This document shows positions 22,942 through 32,429 of a stretch of DNA of 64,000 nucleotides, piece by piece. Below the pieces are notes generated by a model that was given only the letters and a program-made list of their open reading frames with translations, had not been told where the DNA came from and searched no databases. Every line of letters starts with the position of its first letter. Positions within the stretch are counted from its first letter, which is position 1. Origin of the DNA: Corynebacterium senegalense (lineage in GTDB: Bacteria; Actinomycetota; Actinomycetes; Mycobacteriales; Mycobacteriaceae); contig NZ_LS990887.1 of NCBI RefSeq assembly GCF_900411315.1, positions 304,381-368,380 on the forward strand. Reading direction: 5' to 3'. Both the position numbers and the translations under genes were made by a program.

Positions 22942-23409
22942 CTAGTCGTGACCCTCCGCCCTCGTATCAACGAGCATGACGTCCACCGGCGACTTCTTCG
23001 CCACGCTGCCGGGGATGTTGCCGAAGAACCGACCGGCCAGCGAGCGCATCCCCTTGTTGCCCACCACGAGCAGGTCGACGTGGTATTCGAGCGCGGCCTC
23101 GAGCAGGACGTTGGCCGGCTGGCCGGGGCGCGCGGTGAGCGTGACGCGGGGCGCCTGCTCCTCCTCCGCGATAACCCGCGCGGCGGAGAGGATGCGCTCC
23201 GCGTCGTCGTCGCTGACGATCTCGATCTTCGACAGCTCCGCGTTCGTCGCATTGAGCATTGACCCGCTCGCCGAGTAGTGGGCGCAGATGACGGTCAGGT
23301 CGGCGTCGTACACCCGCGCCAGGCTCGCGGCGGCACGCACCGCCATGAGCGAGGTCGGCGATCCGTCCGTCCCGACCGCGATCGATGTGTAGGTATGCAT
23401 GCTGTGCAT
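22942..23409 (-). CDS. Universal stress protein (UspA family)
   Basis: 155 aa single Usp domain, paralogous to the neighbour at 22409. It shows TSIAVGTDGSPTS and the ATP-binding signature LLVVGNKGMRSLAGRFFGNIPGS. The first ATG (23409) has GGAAGG 4 nt upstream; an ATG three codons later (23400) is also possible. It lies 12 bp downstream of uvrB's stop, where it could be reached by uvrB transcription. Confidence 0.92.
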   Translation of the reverse strand: MHSMHTYTSIAVGTDGSPTSLMAVRAAASLARVYDADLTVICAHYSASGSMLNATNAELSKIEIVSDDDAERILSAARVIAEEEQAPRVTLTARPGQPANVLLEAALEYHVDLLVVGNKGMRSLAGRFFGNIPGSVAKKSPVDVMLVDTRAEGHD

Positions 23410-23421
23410 CCGTCCTTCCAG

Positions 23422-25521
23422 CTAGTTTCCGGTTTCTTTCATACCACGCAGCTCGCGGCGCAGGTCGGCGATCTCGTCGCGCAACCGGCCCGCCAGCTCA
23501 AACTTCAGCTCGCGCGCTGCGGCCCCCATCTGGGCGGTGAGGTCGTCGATAAGCTTCTGCACCTCGTCGGAGGCCATCGCGGAGACGTCGGGCTTGTCGA
23601 CGACCGCAGCCTCGCCCGCCGCCCCGGCCTCGGTCTCCGCCTCGGCGTTGTCGTAGACCTGATCCAGAATATCGGCAATCTTCTTGCGCAGCGGCGTCGG
23701 GTCGATCCCGTGCTCCTTGTTGTAGGCGAGCTGCTTCTCCCGGCGCCGCTCCGTCTCGTCGATGGCCTGCTGCATCGACTCCGTGACCGTGTCGGCGTAC
23801 ATGATCACCTCCCCGGAGACGTTGCGGGCGGCGCGGCCGATGGTCTGGATGAGCGACTTCGTCGAGCGCAGGAAGCCCTCCTTGTCGGCGTCGAGGATGG
23901 CCACCAGAGAGACCTCGGGGAGGTCGAGGCCCTCGCGCAGGAGGTTGATGCCAACCAGGACGTCGAACTCTCCCAGGCGCAGCTGGCGCAGCAGCTCCAC
24001 GCGCTGCAGGGTGTCGATGTCCGAGTGCAGGTAGCGCACCTTGATGCCGTGGTCGAGGAGGTAGTCCGTCAGGTCCTCCGCCATGCGCTTGGTCAGGGTG
24101 GTCACCAGGACGCGCTCGTCTTTGGCCACGCGCTGGCGGACCTCCTCAATGAGGTCGTCGATCTGCCCCTTCGTCGGCTTGACGGTGACCTTTGGGTCGA
24201 CCAGGCCGGTCGGGCGGATCACCTGCTCGACGAACTCGCCGCCCGAGGCCTCGAGCTCGTAGTCGCCCGGGGTGGCGGACATGTACACGGTCTGGCCGAC
24301 GCGGGCCTCGAACTCGTCGAAGGTGAGCGGCCGGTTGTCCACCGCGCTGGGCAGCCGGAAGCCGAACTCGACGAGGTTGCGCTTGCGCGACATGTCCCCC
24401 TCGTACATGCCGCCGATCTGGGGGACGGTGACGTGGGACTCGTCGATGATGGTGAGGAAGTCCTCGGGGAAGTAGTCGATCAGCGTGGCGGGCGCCGAGC
24501 CCGCGGGCCGGCCGTCCATGTGGCGCGAGTAGTTCTCGATGCCCGAGCAGAAGCCCACCTGCTGGATCATCTCCAGGTCGTACTCGGTGCGCATGCGCAG
24601 GCGCTGCGCCTCCAGCAGCTTGCCCCGGTTCTCCAGGTCCTCCAGCCGATCCGCCAGCTCCTCCTTGATCGCCTCGATCGCCTTTTCCATCCGTTCATCG
24701 GTAGCGACGTAGTGCGTGGCCGGGAAGATGCGGACCTCGTCCTCCTTGCTGAGGATGTCTCCCGTGAGCGGGTGGATGTAGTAGAGCTCGTCGATCTCGT
24801 CGCCGAAGAACTCCACGCGCACCGCGACCTCCTCGTAGGCGGGGATGATGTCCACGGTGTCGCCTTTGACGCGGAAGGTCCCGCGCTTGAAGTCGACGTC
24901 GTTGCGTTCGTATTGGACGTCGACAAGCAGGCGGAGGAACTGGTCGCGGTCGACCTCCTCTCCGATCCTGAGAACGATGGAGCGGTCGAGGTAGGACTGC
25001 GGGGTGCCGAGGCCGTAGATGCAGGACACCGAGGCGACCACGACCACGTCGCGGCGGCTGAGGAGCGCGGAGGTGGCGGAGTGGCGCAGGCGCTCCACGT
25101 CGTCGTTGATCGAGGAGTCCTTCTCGATGTAGGTGTCCGTCTGCGCGATGTACGCCTCGGGTTGGTAGTAGTCGTAGTAGGAGACGAAGTACTCCACCGC
25201 GTTGTTCGGCAGGAGCTGGCGCAGCTCGTTGGCCAGCTGGGCCGCCAGGGTCTTGTTCGGCGCCATGACGAGTGTGGGGCGCTGCTGCTTCTCGATCAGC
25301 CACGCCGCCGTGGCCGACTTGCCGGTGCCCGTCGCACCCATGAGAACCACGTCGCGCTCCCCGCGCCGCAGCCGCTCGTCGAGCTCCTTGATCGCCGCCG
25401 GCTGGTCGCCCGAGGGGGAATACTCGGAGATAACCTCGAAGGGCTTTTCCCGGCGCTCGATCTCGCCCACCGGGCGGAACTCGGACTGGGCCAGGACGGG
25501 GTGTTCAGCAGCAAAAGCCAT
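23422..25521 (-). CDS. uvrB: Excinuclease ABC subunit B
   Basis: UvrB is the damage-verifying helicase of nucleotide excision repair. The 699 aa protein shows Walker [11 protein letters not shown], the beta-hairpin region [11 protein letters not shown], motif II DESH, the helicase motif QTIGRAARN, and a C-terminal UVR motif ([20 protein letters not shown] to about 690) that contacts UvrA/UvrC. The ATG at 25521 ([10 protein letters not shown]) matches the family; six extra codons to 25539 are unlikely. AGAACATTCGTG just upstream resembles a decayed LexA box, but not well enough to call. Confidence 0.97.
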   Translation of the reverse strand: MAFAAEHPVLAQSEFRPVGEIERREKPFEVISEYSPSGDQPAAIKELDERLRRGERDVVLMGATGTGKSATAAWLIEKQQRPTLVMAPNKTLAAQLANELRQLLPNNAVEYFVSYYDYYQPEAYIAQTDTYIEKDSSINDDVERLRHSATSALLSRRDVVVVASVSCIYGLGTPQSYLDRSIVLRIGEEVDRDQFLRLLVDVQYERNDVDFKRGTFRVKGDTVDIIPAYEEVAVRVEFFGDEIDELYYIHPLTGDILSKEDEVRIFPATHYVATDERMEKAIEAIKEELADRLEDLENRGKLLEAQRLRMRTEYDLEMIQQVGFCSGIENYSRHMDGRPAGSAPATLIDYFPEDFLTIIDESHVTVPQIGGMYEGDMSRKRNLVEFGFRLPSAVDNRPLTFDEFEARVGQTVYMSATPGDYELEASGGEFVEQVIRPTGLVDPKVTVKPTKGQIDDLIEEVRQRVAKDERVLVTTLTKRMAEDLTDYLLDHGIKVRYLHSDIDTLQRVELLRQLRLGEFDVLVGINLLREGLDLPEVSLVAILDADKEGFLRSTKSLIQTIGRAARNVSGEVIMYADTVTESMQQAIDETERRREKQLAYNKEHGIDPTPLRKKIADILDQVYDNAEAETEAGAAGEAAVVDKPDVSAMASDEVQKLIDDLTAQMGAAARELKFELAGRLRDEIADLRRELRGMKETGN

Positions 25522-25581
25522 GCCGCCATCGTAGCGCACGAATGTTCTACTGACACGGGCGTTGAAGCGCCCCAGCGCGGG

Positions 25582-25935
25582 CTAGTGAATGACCTTCCCC
25601 GTCGCCTCCAGCCACTGGTCCACCTCCCCCGTCTCGCTCCACAGCTCGTAGAGCTCGGAGTTGTGGGGGTCGAGGGCCTCGCGCAGCTTGGAGCGCAGCC
25701 AGCGCCGCTCGCGGAAGGTGAACTGGTAGTCGAGCGCCCGGGGATCAGCGTCCGCCGGCAGGTGGCCGTTCAGCACCGCGACCAGCGCGACGACGACCTC
25801 CGCCCTCTCCGAGTCCAGGGGCGCGTCGCCGCAGTCGAAGCGGAACTGGGCCATGTCGAACGAGCCGTCGGCCAGCTGGCGAACGGTGTCGCGGGCCTTG
25901 TCGTTGTCGAACGGCCCGTAGTTCCACGTACCCAT
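25582..25935 (-). CDS. DUF4259-domain protein
   Basis: 117 aa. The start MGTWNYGPFDNDKARD is the hallmark of the DUF4259 family, small cytosolic proteins of unknown role. The rest is a helical, acidic protein with RERRWLRSKLREAL. No signal peptide or membrane segment is present. It stands alone between coaE and uvrB on the same strand. Confidence 0.85.
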   Translation of the reverse strand: MGTWNYGPFDNDKARDTVRQLADGSFDMAQFRFDCGDAPLDSERAEVVVALVAVLNGHLPADADPRALDYQFTFRERRWLRSKLREALDPHNSELYELWSETGEVDQWLEATGKVIH

Positions 25936-25990
25936 GTCGGGACACGTTAGACAACGCAGATTAATGGGAATTTACCAACAGTTGAACGTC

Positions 25991-26590
25991 TCAGGACGCT
26001 GCGTCGATCCGCGCCACCAGCGCGCGGACCTGCTCCTCGAGCTGCCCCGGAGAGCCGTTGTTGTCCAGCACCACGTCCGCCTTCGTGCGGCGGACCTCGT
26101 CGCCCACCTGCCGCGCAATCCGGTTGCTCACGTCGGCCTCGTCGAGCCCCCGCTTCTCGACGAGCCTGCGCACGCGCTCCTCGACGTCCGTGTCCACCAC
26201 GACGTTGAGGTCCATCGCCTCGTCGAGACCCAGCTCGAACAGCAGGGGCATGTCGTAGACCGCCGCCCGCTCCCCCGCCGCCTCACAGGCGTCGAGGCGG
26301 CGGGTGGCCTCCTCCCGGATCGCGGGGTGGGTGATCGCGTTGAGCTTCGCCGTCGCCTCCTCGGTGGCAAAGGCGCGCCGCGCCAGCTCGGAGCGGATTA
26401 GCCTGCCGTCGGTGTCCAGGATGTCGGCGCCGAACTCCTCGGCCGCCCGGGCCAAGGCGGGCTCGCCGGGCTCCATGATGTCGCGGGCGACCTGGTCGGC
26501 GTCGACGACGGGGATGCCGGCCTCGGCCAGCATGCGGGCGACCGTCGACTTGCCGCTGCCGATGCCGCCGGTGAGTCCAATCCTGAGCAT
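25991..26590 (-). CDS. coaE: Dephospho-CoA kinase
   Basis: CoaE catalyses the last step of coenzyme A synthesis, phosphorylating the 3'-OH of dephospho-CoA. 199 aa with the P-loop GLTGGIGSGKST at residues 5-16, the DADQVARDI substrate motif and the lid region with VVDTDVEERVRRL. The ATG at 26590 is chosen since TATCAT (-10 like) ends 7 nt upstream, suggesting a leaderless mRNA; the ATG at 26599 overlaps that box. coaD, the preceding enzyme of the pathway, is at 40063. It follows rpsA after a terminator. Confidence 0.95.
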   Translation of the reverse strand: MLRIGLTGGIGSGKSTVARMLAEAGIPVVDADQVARDIMEPGEPALARAAEEFGADILDTDGRLIRSELARRAFATEEATAKLNAITHPAIREEATRRLDACEAAGERAAVYDMPLLFELGLDEAMDLNVVVDTDVEERVRRLVEKRGLDEADVSNRIARQVGDEVRRTKADVVLDNNGSPGQLEEQVRALVARIDAAS

Positions 26591-26607
26591 GCGGCCCATG
26601 ATATGCG

Positions 26608-26635
26608 AAAACCCGCCCCTGTTGCGGTGGCGGGT
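26608..26635 (-). terminator. Rho-independent terminator of rpsA
   Basis: Minus strand ACCCGCC pairs with GGCGGGT around an 11-nt loop and is followed by TTT. It lies about 20 bp after the rpsA stop. Confidence 0.8.
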
Positions 26636-26655
26636 CGTCGCGAAGCGGCTAGCTC

Positions 26656-28116
26656 TTAGTTGCCTGCGAGCTTGTCGCGCAGAGCAGCGAGCTGCTCGTC
26701 GGATGCGAGGGAACCGATGGACTCCTCAGCCTGGTCCGCTGCCGGAGCTGCAGCGCCGGACTCGGAGGAGTAGTTGGAATCGGTGCCCTGCTCGGCGGCC
26801 TCGGCGGCTGCCGCGCGGTGGCGCTCGATCTGGGCCGTGTGGGCCTGGAAGCGGCGCTCGGCCTCGGCGTAGCGGGCCTCCCATGCCTGGCGAGCCTCGT
26901 CGAAGCCCTCCATCCACTCGTTGGTCTCCGGGTCGAAGCCCTCCGGGAAGATGTAGTTGCCCTGCTCGTCGTAGGAGTCGGCCATGCCGTAGCGGGACGG
27001 ATCGAACTCCTCGGAGTAGTCCTCGTCGGCCTGCTTGAGCGACAGGGAGATGCGGCGGCGGTCCAGGTCGATGTCGATGACCTTGACCATGACCTCCTCG
27101 CCCACGTTGACGACCTGGTCCGGGACCTCCACGTGGCGCTGGGCCAGCTCGGAGATGTGGACGAGGCCCTCGATGCCCTCCTCGACGCGGACGAACGCGC
27201 CGAACGGGACGAGCTTGGTGACCTTGCCCGGGACGATCTGGCCCACAGCGTGGGTGCGGGCGAAGACGCGCCACGGATCCTCCTGGGTCGCCTTCAGCGA
27301 CAGGGAAACGCGCTCGCGGTCGAGATCGACGTCAAGGACCTCGACGGTGACCTCGTCGCCCACGGTGACAACCTCGGACGGGTGGTCGATGTGCTTCCAG
27401 GACAGCTCGGAGACGTGAACCAGGCCGTCGACACCGCCGAGATCGACGAAGGCGCCGAAGTTGACGATGGAGGACACGACACCCTTGCGGACCTGTCCCT
27501 TCTGCAGCTGGTGCAGGAAGTCGGAGCGGACCGCGGACTGGGTCTCCTCCAGGTAGGCGCGGCGGGACAGCACGACGTTGTTGCGGTGCTTGTCCAGCTC
27601 GATGATCTTCGCCTCGAGCTCCTGGCCGATGTAGGGCTCCAGGTCGCGCACGCGGCGCATCTCGACGAGCGACGCCGGCAGGAAGCCGCGCAGGCCGATG
27701 TCGAGGATGAGGCCGCCCTTGACGACCTCGATGACCGTACCGGTGACCGGCTGGTCGTTGCTCTGCAGCTCCTCGATGGTGCCCCAGGCGCGCTCGTACT
27801 GGGCGCGCTTCTTGGACAGGATGAGGCGGCCTTCCTTGTCCTCCTTGGTCAGGACAAGCGCGTCGATCTCGTCGCCGACCTCGACAACCTCGTCCGGGTC
27901 GACGTCGTGCTTGATGGAGAGCTCGCGGGTGGGGATGACGCCCTCGGTCTTGTACCCGATGTCGAGGAGAACCTCGTCGTGGTCGACCTTGACGACGGTG
28001 CCGGTGACGATGTCGCCATCATTGAAGTACTTGATGGTCGCGTCTACTGCGGCAAGAAAGTCCTCAGCGCTGCCGATGTCATTGATGGCAACCTGGGGTG
28101 CGTTGGAAGTGGGCAT
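26656..28116 (-). CDS. rpsA: 30S ribosomal protein S1
   Basis: S1 binds mRNA and helps it onto the 30S subunit. The 486 aa protein carries four S1 repeats at roughly 36-105, 122-190, 208-277 and 294-364 (each with a G-x-V core such as DIVTGTVVKVDHDE and IVPGKVTKLVPFGAFV), the usual actinobacterial number rather than six. The C-terminal ~110 residues are acidic, Gln/Glu/Ala-rich and low in complexity. AT-rich upstream sequence suits a strong promoter. Confidence 0.97.
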   Translation of the reverse strand: MPTSNAPQVAINDIGSAEDFLAAVDATIKYFNDGDIVTGTVVKVDHDEVLLDIGYKTEGVIPTRELSIKHDVDPDEVVEVGDEIDALVLTKEDKEGRLILSKKRAQYERAWGTIEELQSNDQPVTGTVIEVVKGGLILDIGLRGFLPASLVEMRRVRDLEPYIGQELEAKIIELDKHRNNVVLSRRAYLEETQSAVRSDFLHQLQKGQVRKGVVSSIVNFGAFVDLGGVDGLVHVSELSWKHIDHPSEVVTVGDEVTVEVLDVDLDRERVSLSLKATQEDPWRVFARTHAVGQIVPGKVTKLVPFGAFVRVEEGIEGLVHISELAQRHVEVPDQVVNVGEEVMVKVIDIDLDRRRISLSLKQADEDYSEEFDPSRYGMADSYDEQGNYIFPEGFDPETNEWMEGFDEARQAWEARYAEAERRFQAHTAQIERHRAAAAEAAEQGTDSNYSSESGAAAPAADQAEESIGSLASDEQLAALRDKLAGN

Positions 28117-28566
28117 AGGTTAAAGTGCTCCGAAACGGGTAGGAGATCGAAAATGAACATGAGCGCGTCTCTCGAATCCGCGGGTTGACCAGCCGGTTTC
28201 CCGGCGCCGACGCCGCGCATTGCGATCTCACTCCAGGCATACCCCGAGCCCTCCTATACGACTTGGAGCACCCCTCGGCACAGACACGCGCCTGATACTC
28301 TATCGCCTTTTCGCAGCTCGGGCAAATAAACCGAGCCGTCACCCCGCGCCGATTCACAGGCGTTTACTCCCGTTGACTGGCGTTCGCCGCTCGCGCGACC
28401 ACGACCGACCGTTAACCGGAAGTTTCCCCACTGTTCCTCAGTGAACACACACAGAACTATTAGGTCGACGCTAGTATCTGGGTTGTATATCGGGGCTTCG
28501 GCCCCGGGCCCTGAAGCTGCGGGGGCGGCGGGGGCCCGGTTGATTGTTCGGGGTTAGTGTTCGGGG
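28117..28566. other. Intergenic region between polA and rpsA
   Basis: This 450-bp gap holds the polA terminator hairpin at 28491-28506, the rpsA promoter and leader, and no convincing gene. On the minus strand TATAGG (about 28255-28260) and GATAGAGTATCAGG (about 28290-28305) are possible rpsA -10 regions, giving a leader of 120-180 nt. A 13-bp unit (TGTTCGGGGTTAG) is duplicated in tandem at 28545-28570 across the polA stop codon. Confidence 0.5.
28491..28506 (-). terminator. GC hairpin with tetraloop downstream of polA
   Basis: CGGGGC and GCCCCG form a perfect 6-bp stem around a 4-base loop (CGAA on the minus strand, TTCG on the plus). It lies 60 bp after polA. On the minus strand it is followed by ATATAC, not a T run, so it may work as an intrinsic or Rho-assisted terminator. 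Confidence 0.5.
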
Positions 28567-31206
28567 TTAATGCGCGGCGGCGTCCCAGTTGGGGCCGGTG
28601 CCGGTGGACACTTCGAGGGGGACGCGGAGGTGGATCGCGCCGTCCATCTCACGCTCGACGATGGCGCGGACCTCGTCGAGCTCGCCGGGGGCAACCTCCA
28701 CCACGAGCTCGTCGTGCACCTGGAGCAGGACGCGCGAGGCGCACCCCTCAAGGGCGCGGTCCACCCGCACCATGGCGACCTTGATGATGTCGGCTGCCGT
28801 GCCCTGGATCGGGGCGTTGAGCGCGGCGCGCTCGGCGTTCTCCCGGGCCAGGCGGTTATCGGAGTTGAGCTCGGGCAGGTAGCGGCGGCGCCCGAAAACC
28901 GTCTCGGTGTATCCGTCGCGGCGCGCCTGCTCCACCACCTCGTCGAGGTAGCGCTTTACGCCGCCGAAGCGGACGAAGTAGCTGTCCATGATCTGCTTCG
29001 CCTCGGCGGCCGTGATGCCCAGCTGCTGGGACAGCCCGAAGGCGGACAGGCCGTAGACCAGGCCGTAGCTCATCGCCTTGACGCGGCGGCGCAGCTCGGG
29101 GGTCACCTCGTCGATGGGCACGTCGAAGACCCGGGAGCCGACGAAGTTGTGCAGGTCCTCGCCCTCCCGGTAGGCCTCGATGAGGCCGGCGTCCTGGGAG
29201 AGGTGGGCCATCACGCGCATCTCGATCTGGGAGTAGTCCGCCGTGAGCAGGCAGTCGTAGCCCTTCCCCACCGTGAACGCGGAGCGGATGACGCGCCCGG
29301 CGTCGGTGCGTACGGGGATGTTCTGCAGGTTCGGCTCCGTCGAGGACAACCGCCCCGTGGAGGCAACCGTCTGGTTGAAGGTGGTGTGGATGCGCCCGTC
29401 GTCCTGCACCGTCTTGATGAGGCCCTCGATAGTGGACTTCATCTTCTGGTACTCGCGGTGCGCCAGCAGCGCGTCGAGGAACGGATGGGGGTTCTTCGCC
29501 GCCAGCGCCTCGATCTCCTTCGCGGCGGTGGAGTAGCCGGTCTTCGTCTTCTTGGTCTTCGGCAGTTCCAGCTTGTCGAAGAGCACCACGGAGAGCTGCT
29601 TCGGACTGGAGAGGTTGAGGCCCGGCTCGTCGACGAGCGTGCGCGCCTGCTCCTCCACCTCGGCGACCTTGCGGGTGAACTGCTCGAGCTCGCCCTCGAG
29701 GACCGCGACGTCGACCGCGATGCCCGCGTCCTCCATCTCGGCGAGGATCGTCACCAGCGGCACCTCGAGGTCGGAGTACAGCTCGTAGGCCTTGATCTCG
29801 CGCAGCTGCGCGGTCAGCGCCTCCGCGAGTTCGAGGACCGCGGCGGCCGAATCGACCAGCGAGGTGTCGCCGAGGAGGCTGAGCTGGTCGCCGCCCTCGC
29901 TGAGCTGGCGCTGGAGGTGGCGCTGGTACACGTCAGCCAGCTCGTAGGTGCGCTGGCCGGGGCGAAGGAGGTAGGCGGCGATCGCCGTGTCGTGGGCTAT
30001 GCCGCGCAGGGTGATTCCCCTGCCGCGCAGCATGTGGAATGCCCGCTTCGCCTCGTGGAGGTACTTCGGGCTCGCCGACTCGGCCCACGCCTGGAACGCC
30101 GCGTCCTCGGCGGGCGAGAGATCCGCGGCTTCCTTCTGAATGCCGCGCCTGCGCTTGTCGACGAGCGCCAGCGCCCCGACGTCCCCCCGGCCCGGGGCGC
30201 CGTTGCCGGTCAGGTGCAGCGCGAGGCCCTCGCCCTCGCGGGCGGCGAGCCACTCGTCGAGCGGGCCCTCCTCGATCTGGATCTCCTCCAGCTCGGCCAC
30301 CTCGGGCTGGGGCGCGCCGCCCTCCGTCGGCACGGCCGCGAGCACGCGCTCGCGCAGGTTGACCCCGAACTCGAGGTCGTCGAAGGCCTGGGCCACGCGC
30401 GAGACGTCGGCGGGCTTGAGCTCCAGGTCATCGGGCACGACCGGCAGCTCGACGTCCGTGACCATGCGGGTCAGCTCCCGGTTGAGCCAGACCTGGTCGA
30501 TGCGCTCGCGGAAGTTGTTCCCGGCGACGCCCTTGATCTCCTCGGCGTGCTCGATGAGCCCGTCGAGACCGCCGTACTGCACGATCCACTTCGTCGCGGT
30601 CTTCTCCCCCACCTTCGGCACGCTGGGCAGGTTGTCCGAGGGGTCGCCGCGCAGCGCCGCGAAATCCGGGTACTGCGCCGGCGTCAGCCCGTACTTCCTC
30701 TCCACCTCCTCCGGCGTGAACCGGGTCAGGACGGACACGCCGCGGGTCGGGTACAGGACGGTCGTGGTGTCGTCGACAAGCTGCAGGTAGTCGCGGTCGC
30801 CGGTGACAATGACGATCTCGTAGCCGCCCTCCGCGCGCGCTTCGGTGACCAGGGTGGCGACGATGTCGTCGGCCTCGAAGTTCTCCTTAGACAGGGTGAC
30901 AATGCCGAGGTCGCCCAGGAGGTCGTCGATAAGCGGCACCTGCCCCTTGAACTCGGGCGGCGCCGCCTCGCGCTGGGCCTTGTACTCGGGGAACTTCTCC
31001 GTGCGGAAGGTCTTTCGCCCCACGTCGAACGCGACCGCGGCGTGCGTCGGCTTCTCTTCGGCGACGATGTTGGCGAACATTGACAAGAACCCGTAGACGG
31101 CGTTGGTGTGCTGCCCGCCCGAAGTGGAGAAGTTCTCCGCGGGGAGGGCGTAGAAGGCGCGGAAGGCCATGGAATGTCCGTCGATGAGAAGAAGGCGCTT
31201 AGTCAC
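28567..31206 (-). CDS. polA: DNA polymerase I
   Basis: PolA fills repair gaps and removes RNA primers. The 879 aa protein has an intact 5'-nuclease domain (about 1-300: LLLIDGHSMAFRAFYAL, FEADDIVATL, TGDRDYLQL), a 3'-5' exonuclease-like domain (about 320-480) that lacks the DTE motif and other metal ligands and is probably inactive, and a polymerase domain (DYSQIEMRVMAHLS, VHDE). In the O helix KAMSYGLVYG puts Tyr714 where E. coli has Phe762. Both traits are known for actinobacterial Pol I. Confidence 0.97.
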   Translation of the reverse strand: MTKRLLLIDGHSMAFRAFYALPAENFSTSGGQHTNAVYGFLSMFANIVAEEKPTHAAVAFDVGRKTFRTEKFPEYKAQREAAPPEFKGQVPLIDDLLGDLGIVTLSKENFEADDIVATLVTEARAEGGYEIVIVTGDRDYLQLVDDTTTVLYPTRGVSVLTRFTPEEVERKYGLTPAQYPDFAALRGDPSDNLPSVPKVGEKTATKWIVQYGGLDGLIEHAEEIKGVAGNNFRERIDQVWLNRELTRMVTDVELPVVPDDLELKPADVSRVAQAFDDLEFGVNLRERVLAAVPTEGGAPQPEVAELEEIQIEEGPLDEWLAAREGEGLALHLTGNGAPGRGDVGALALVDKRRRGIQKEAADLSPAEDAAFQAWAESASPKYLHEAKRAFHMLRGRGITLRGIAHDTAIAAYLLRPGQRTYELADVYQRHLQRQLSEGGDQLSLLGDTSLVDSAAAVLELAEALTAQLREIKAYELYSDLEVPLVTILAEMEDAGIAVDVAVLEGELEQFTRKVAEVEEQARTLVDEPGLNLSSPKQLSVVLFDKLELPKTKKTKTGYSTAAKEIEALAAKNPHPFLDALLAHREYQKMKSTIEGLIKTVQDDGRIHTTFNQTVASTGRLSSTEPNLQNIPVRTDAGRVIRSAFTVGKGYDCLLTADYSQIEMRVMAHLSQDAGLIEAYREGEDLHNFVGSRVFDVPIDEVTPELRRRVKAMSYGLVYGLSAFGLSQQLGITAAEAKQIMDSYFVRFGGVKRYLDEVVEQARRDGYTETVFGRRRYLPELNSDNRLARENAERAALNAPIQGTAADIIKVAMVRVDRALEGCASRVLLQVHDELVVEVAPGELDEVRAIVEREMDGAIHLRVPLEVSTGTGPNWDAAAH

Positions 31207-31403
31207 GGTTCCCCAGTCTAGACACCCGCGGCCGACCCTCCCCGTACACCGGCACCACCGCAGGATCGCCCAATCAGCCCTCCGGCCAGAATCGCACGTA
31301 CAGCCACGCCGATGGTGTAATTCAGTTGATTTTTAGATTTTCAGTAGGTAAGCAGTCTAGGTACGTCTCTTCATCGCCGATTCAGCAACGAGAAAGGGCC
31401 CCT

Positions 31404-32264
31404 GTGCAGTTTCGACGCCTCCTCTCCACTCTCGCCGCAGGCCTCACCCTCGCCGCGGCGGCGGTCCAGTCACCCGTCTCTGGCGCGGCGCCCGTGGGAA
31501 ATATTGTCACGCTGGGGGACTCGTACACCGCTAACCCGGATCAAATTCGCAACTCTCTGCGCAGGGTGAACATCCCAGCGGTTCAGGACTTCGTGGGGAA
31601 CTACCCCCACCAGTCGGGATGCCTGCAGGGGCCCAACAACTGGCCGCGAAAGCTCGGTGCGCGCGTTGGCGCCCCCGTTGCCGACTGGTCCTGCAACGCA
31701 CAATCATCCCGGACCGTCATCCAGCGTCTGGACCGGGCGATCGAGACTGGGGACCTTCACGCAGGGACCCGTGCAGTGGTGATCTCCGTCGGAATCAACG
31801 ATTACGGCCTCGCCGGCGTCCAGCAGGGCCTGCAGCCGTGGAACCCGACCATGATGACCGAAAACTACGTTGCCAACATGCGCATCGCCGCAGACAAGGT
31901 TCGCCACGTCGCACCCAACGCAAAGCTGGTGCTTTCCGGCATGATTGCGATTTCCCACCCATCCGCACCCCACATGTTCTGCCCGCTCAACGTCGTCCCC
32001 AACGCCCCGGGCGGATTCCCTTTTCCTGCGCTGGCGGCGGCTGAAGCGGGCACCGAAAACAACCAACGCGCAGCCGCCCAGGCCACGGGCGCCACCTTCG
32101 TTGATATGCGTCTTCCCTCGGGCGGGCACGGCACCTGCGCTCCGGACCGTGAGCGGTATGTCGCCGGGATCATCGACACCACCACGCCGAACTACAACAT
32201 GAACACGCACCCCTCCGATCTCGGGTCGCAATTCATCGCTGACCGCCTTGCCCCGCACGTCTAG
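31404..32264 (+). CDS. Secreted SGNH/GDSL hydrolase
   Basis: 286 aa with a Sec signal peptide (hydrophobic 8-22, cleavage near SGAAP). The SGNH blocks are visible: GDSYT with nucleophile S40, GIND (block III) and HPSD with H269 (block V). The residue three before the His is Met rather than Asp, so the acid is not in the usual DxxH position. The family includes esterases, lipases and acyl-modifying enzymes; the substrate is unknown but an envelope lipid is plausible. The GTG at 31404 has GAAAGGG 6 nt upstream. Two pairs of Cys suggest an extracellular protein. Confidence 0.87.
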   Translation: MQFRRLLSTLAAGLTLAAAAVQSPVSGAAPVGNIVTLGDSYTANPDQIRNSLRRVNIPAVQDFVGNYPHQSGCLQGPNNWPRKLGARVGAPVADWSCNAQSSRTVIQRLDRAIETGDLHAGTRAVVISVGINDYGLAGVQQGLQPWNPTMMTENYVANMRIAADKVRHVAPNAKLVLSGMIAISHPSAPHMFCPLNVVPNAPGGFPFPALAAAEAGTENNQRAAAQATGATFVDMRLPSGGHGTCAPDRERYVAGIIDTTTPNYNMNTHPSDLGSQFIADRLAPHV

Positions 32265-32429
32265 GCGGCCCCCACCAGTCAGGGAGAAGCGAAGCACTGC
32301 CGAAGCCTCCGCGACGACCATCGCAAAGGACATTCAGTCCGAGAACTTGTACAATGTCGTCGCGAGTTACCCACTTGCCGCCGGAGTCCCACGGACGACG
32401 ATTAAAAGCCCACGACACAAGGATTAACT

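Noticed and set aside
25522..25560. LexA (SOS) box upstream of uvrB
   Set aside because: Only AGAACATTCG resembles half of the consensus; the palindrome is not complete. No box was seen upstream of uvrA either.
23278..25950. Plus-strand frame of 890 codons opposite uvrB
   Set aside because: Antisense shadow of uvrB and neighbours; no motifs or ribosome binding site.
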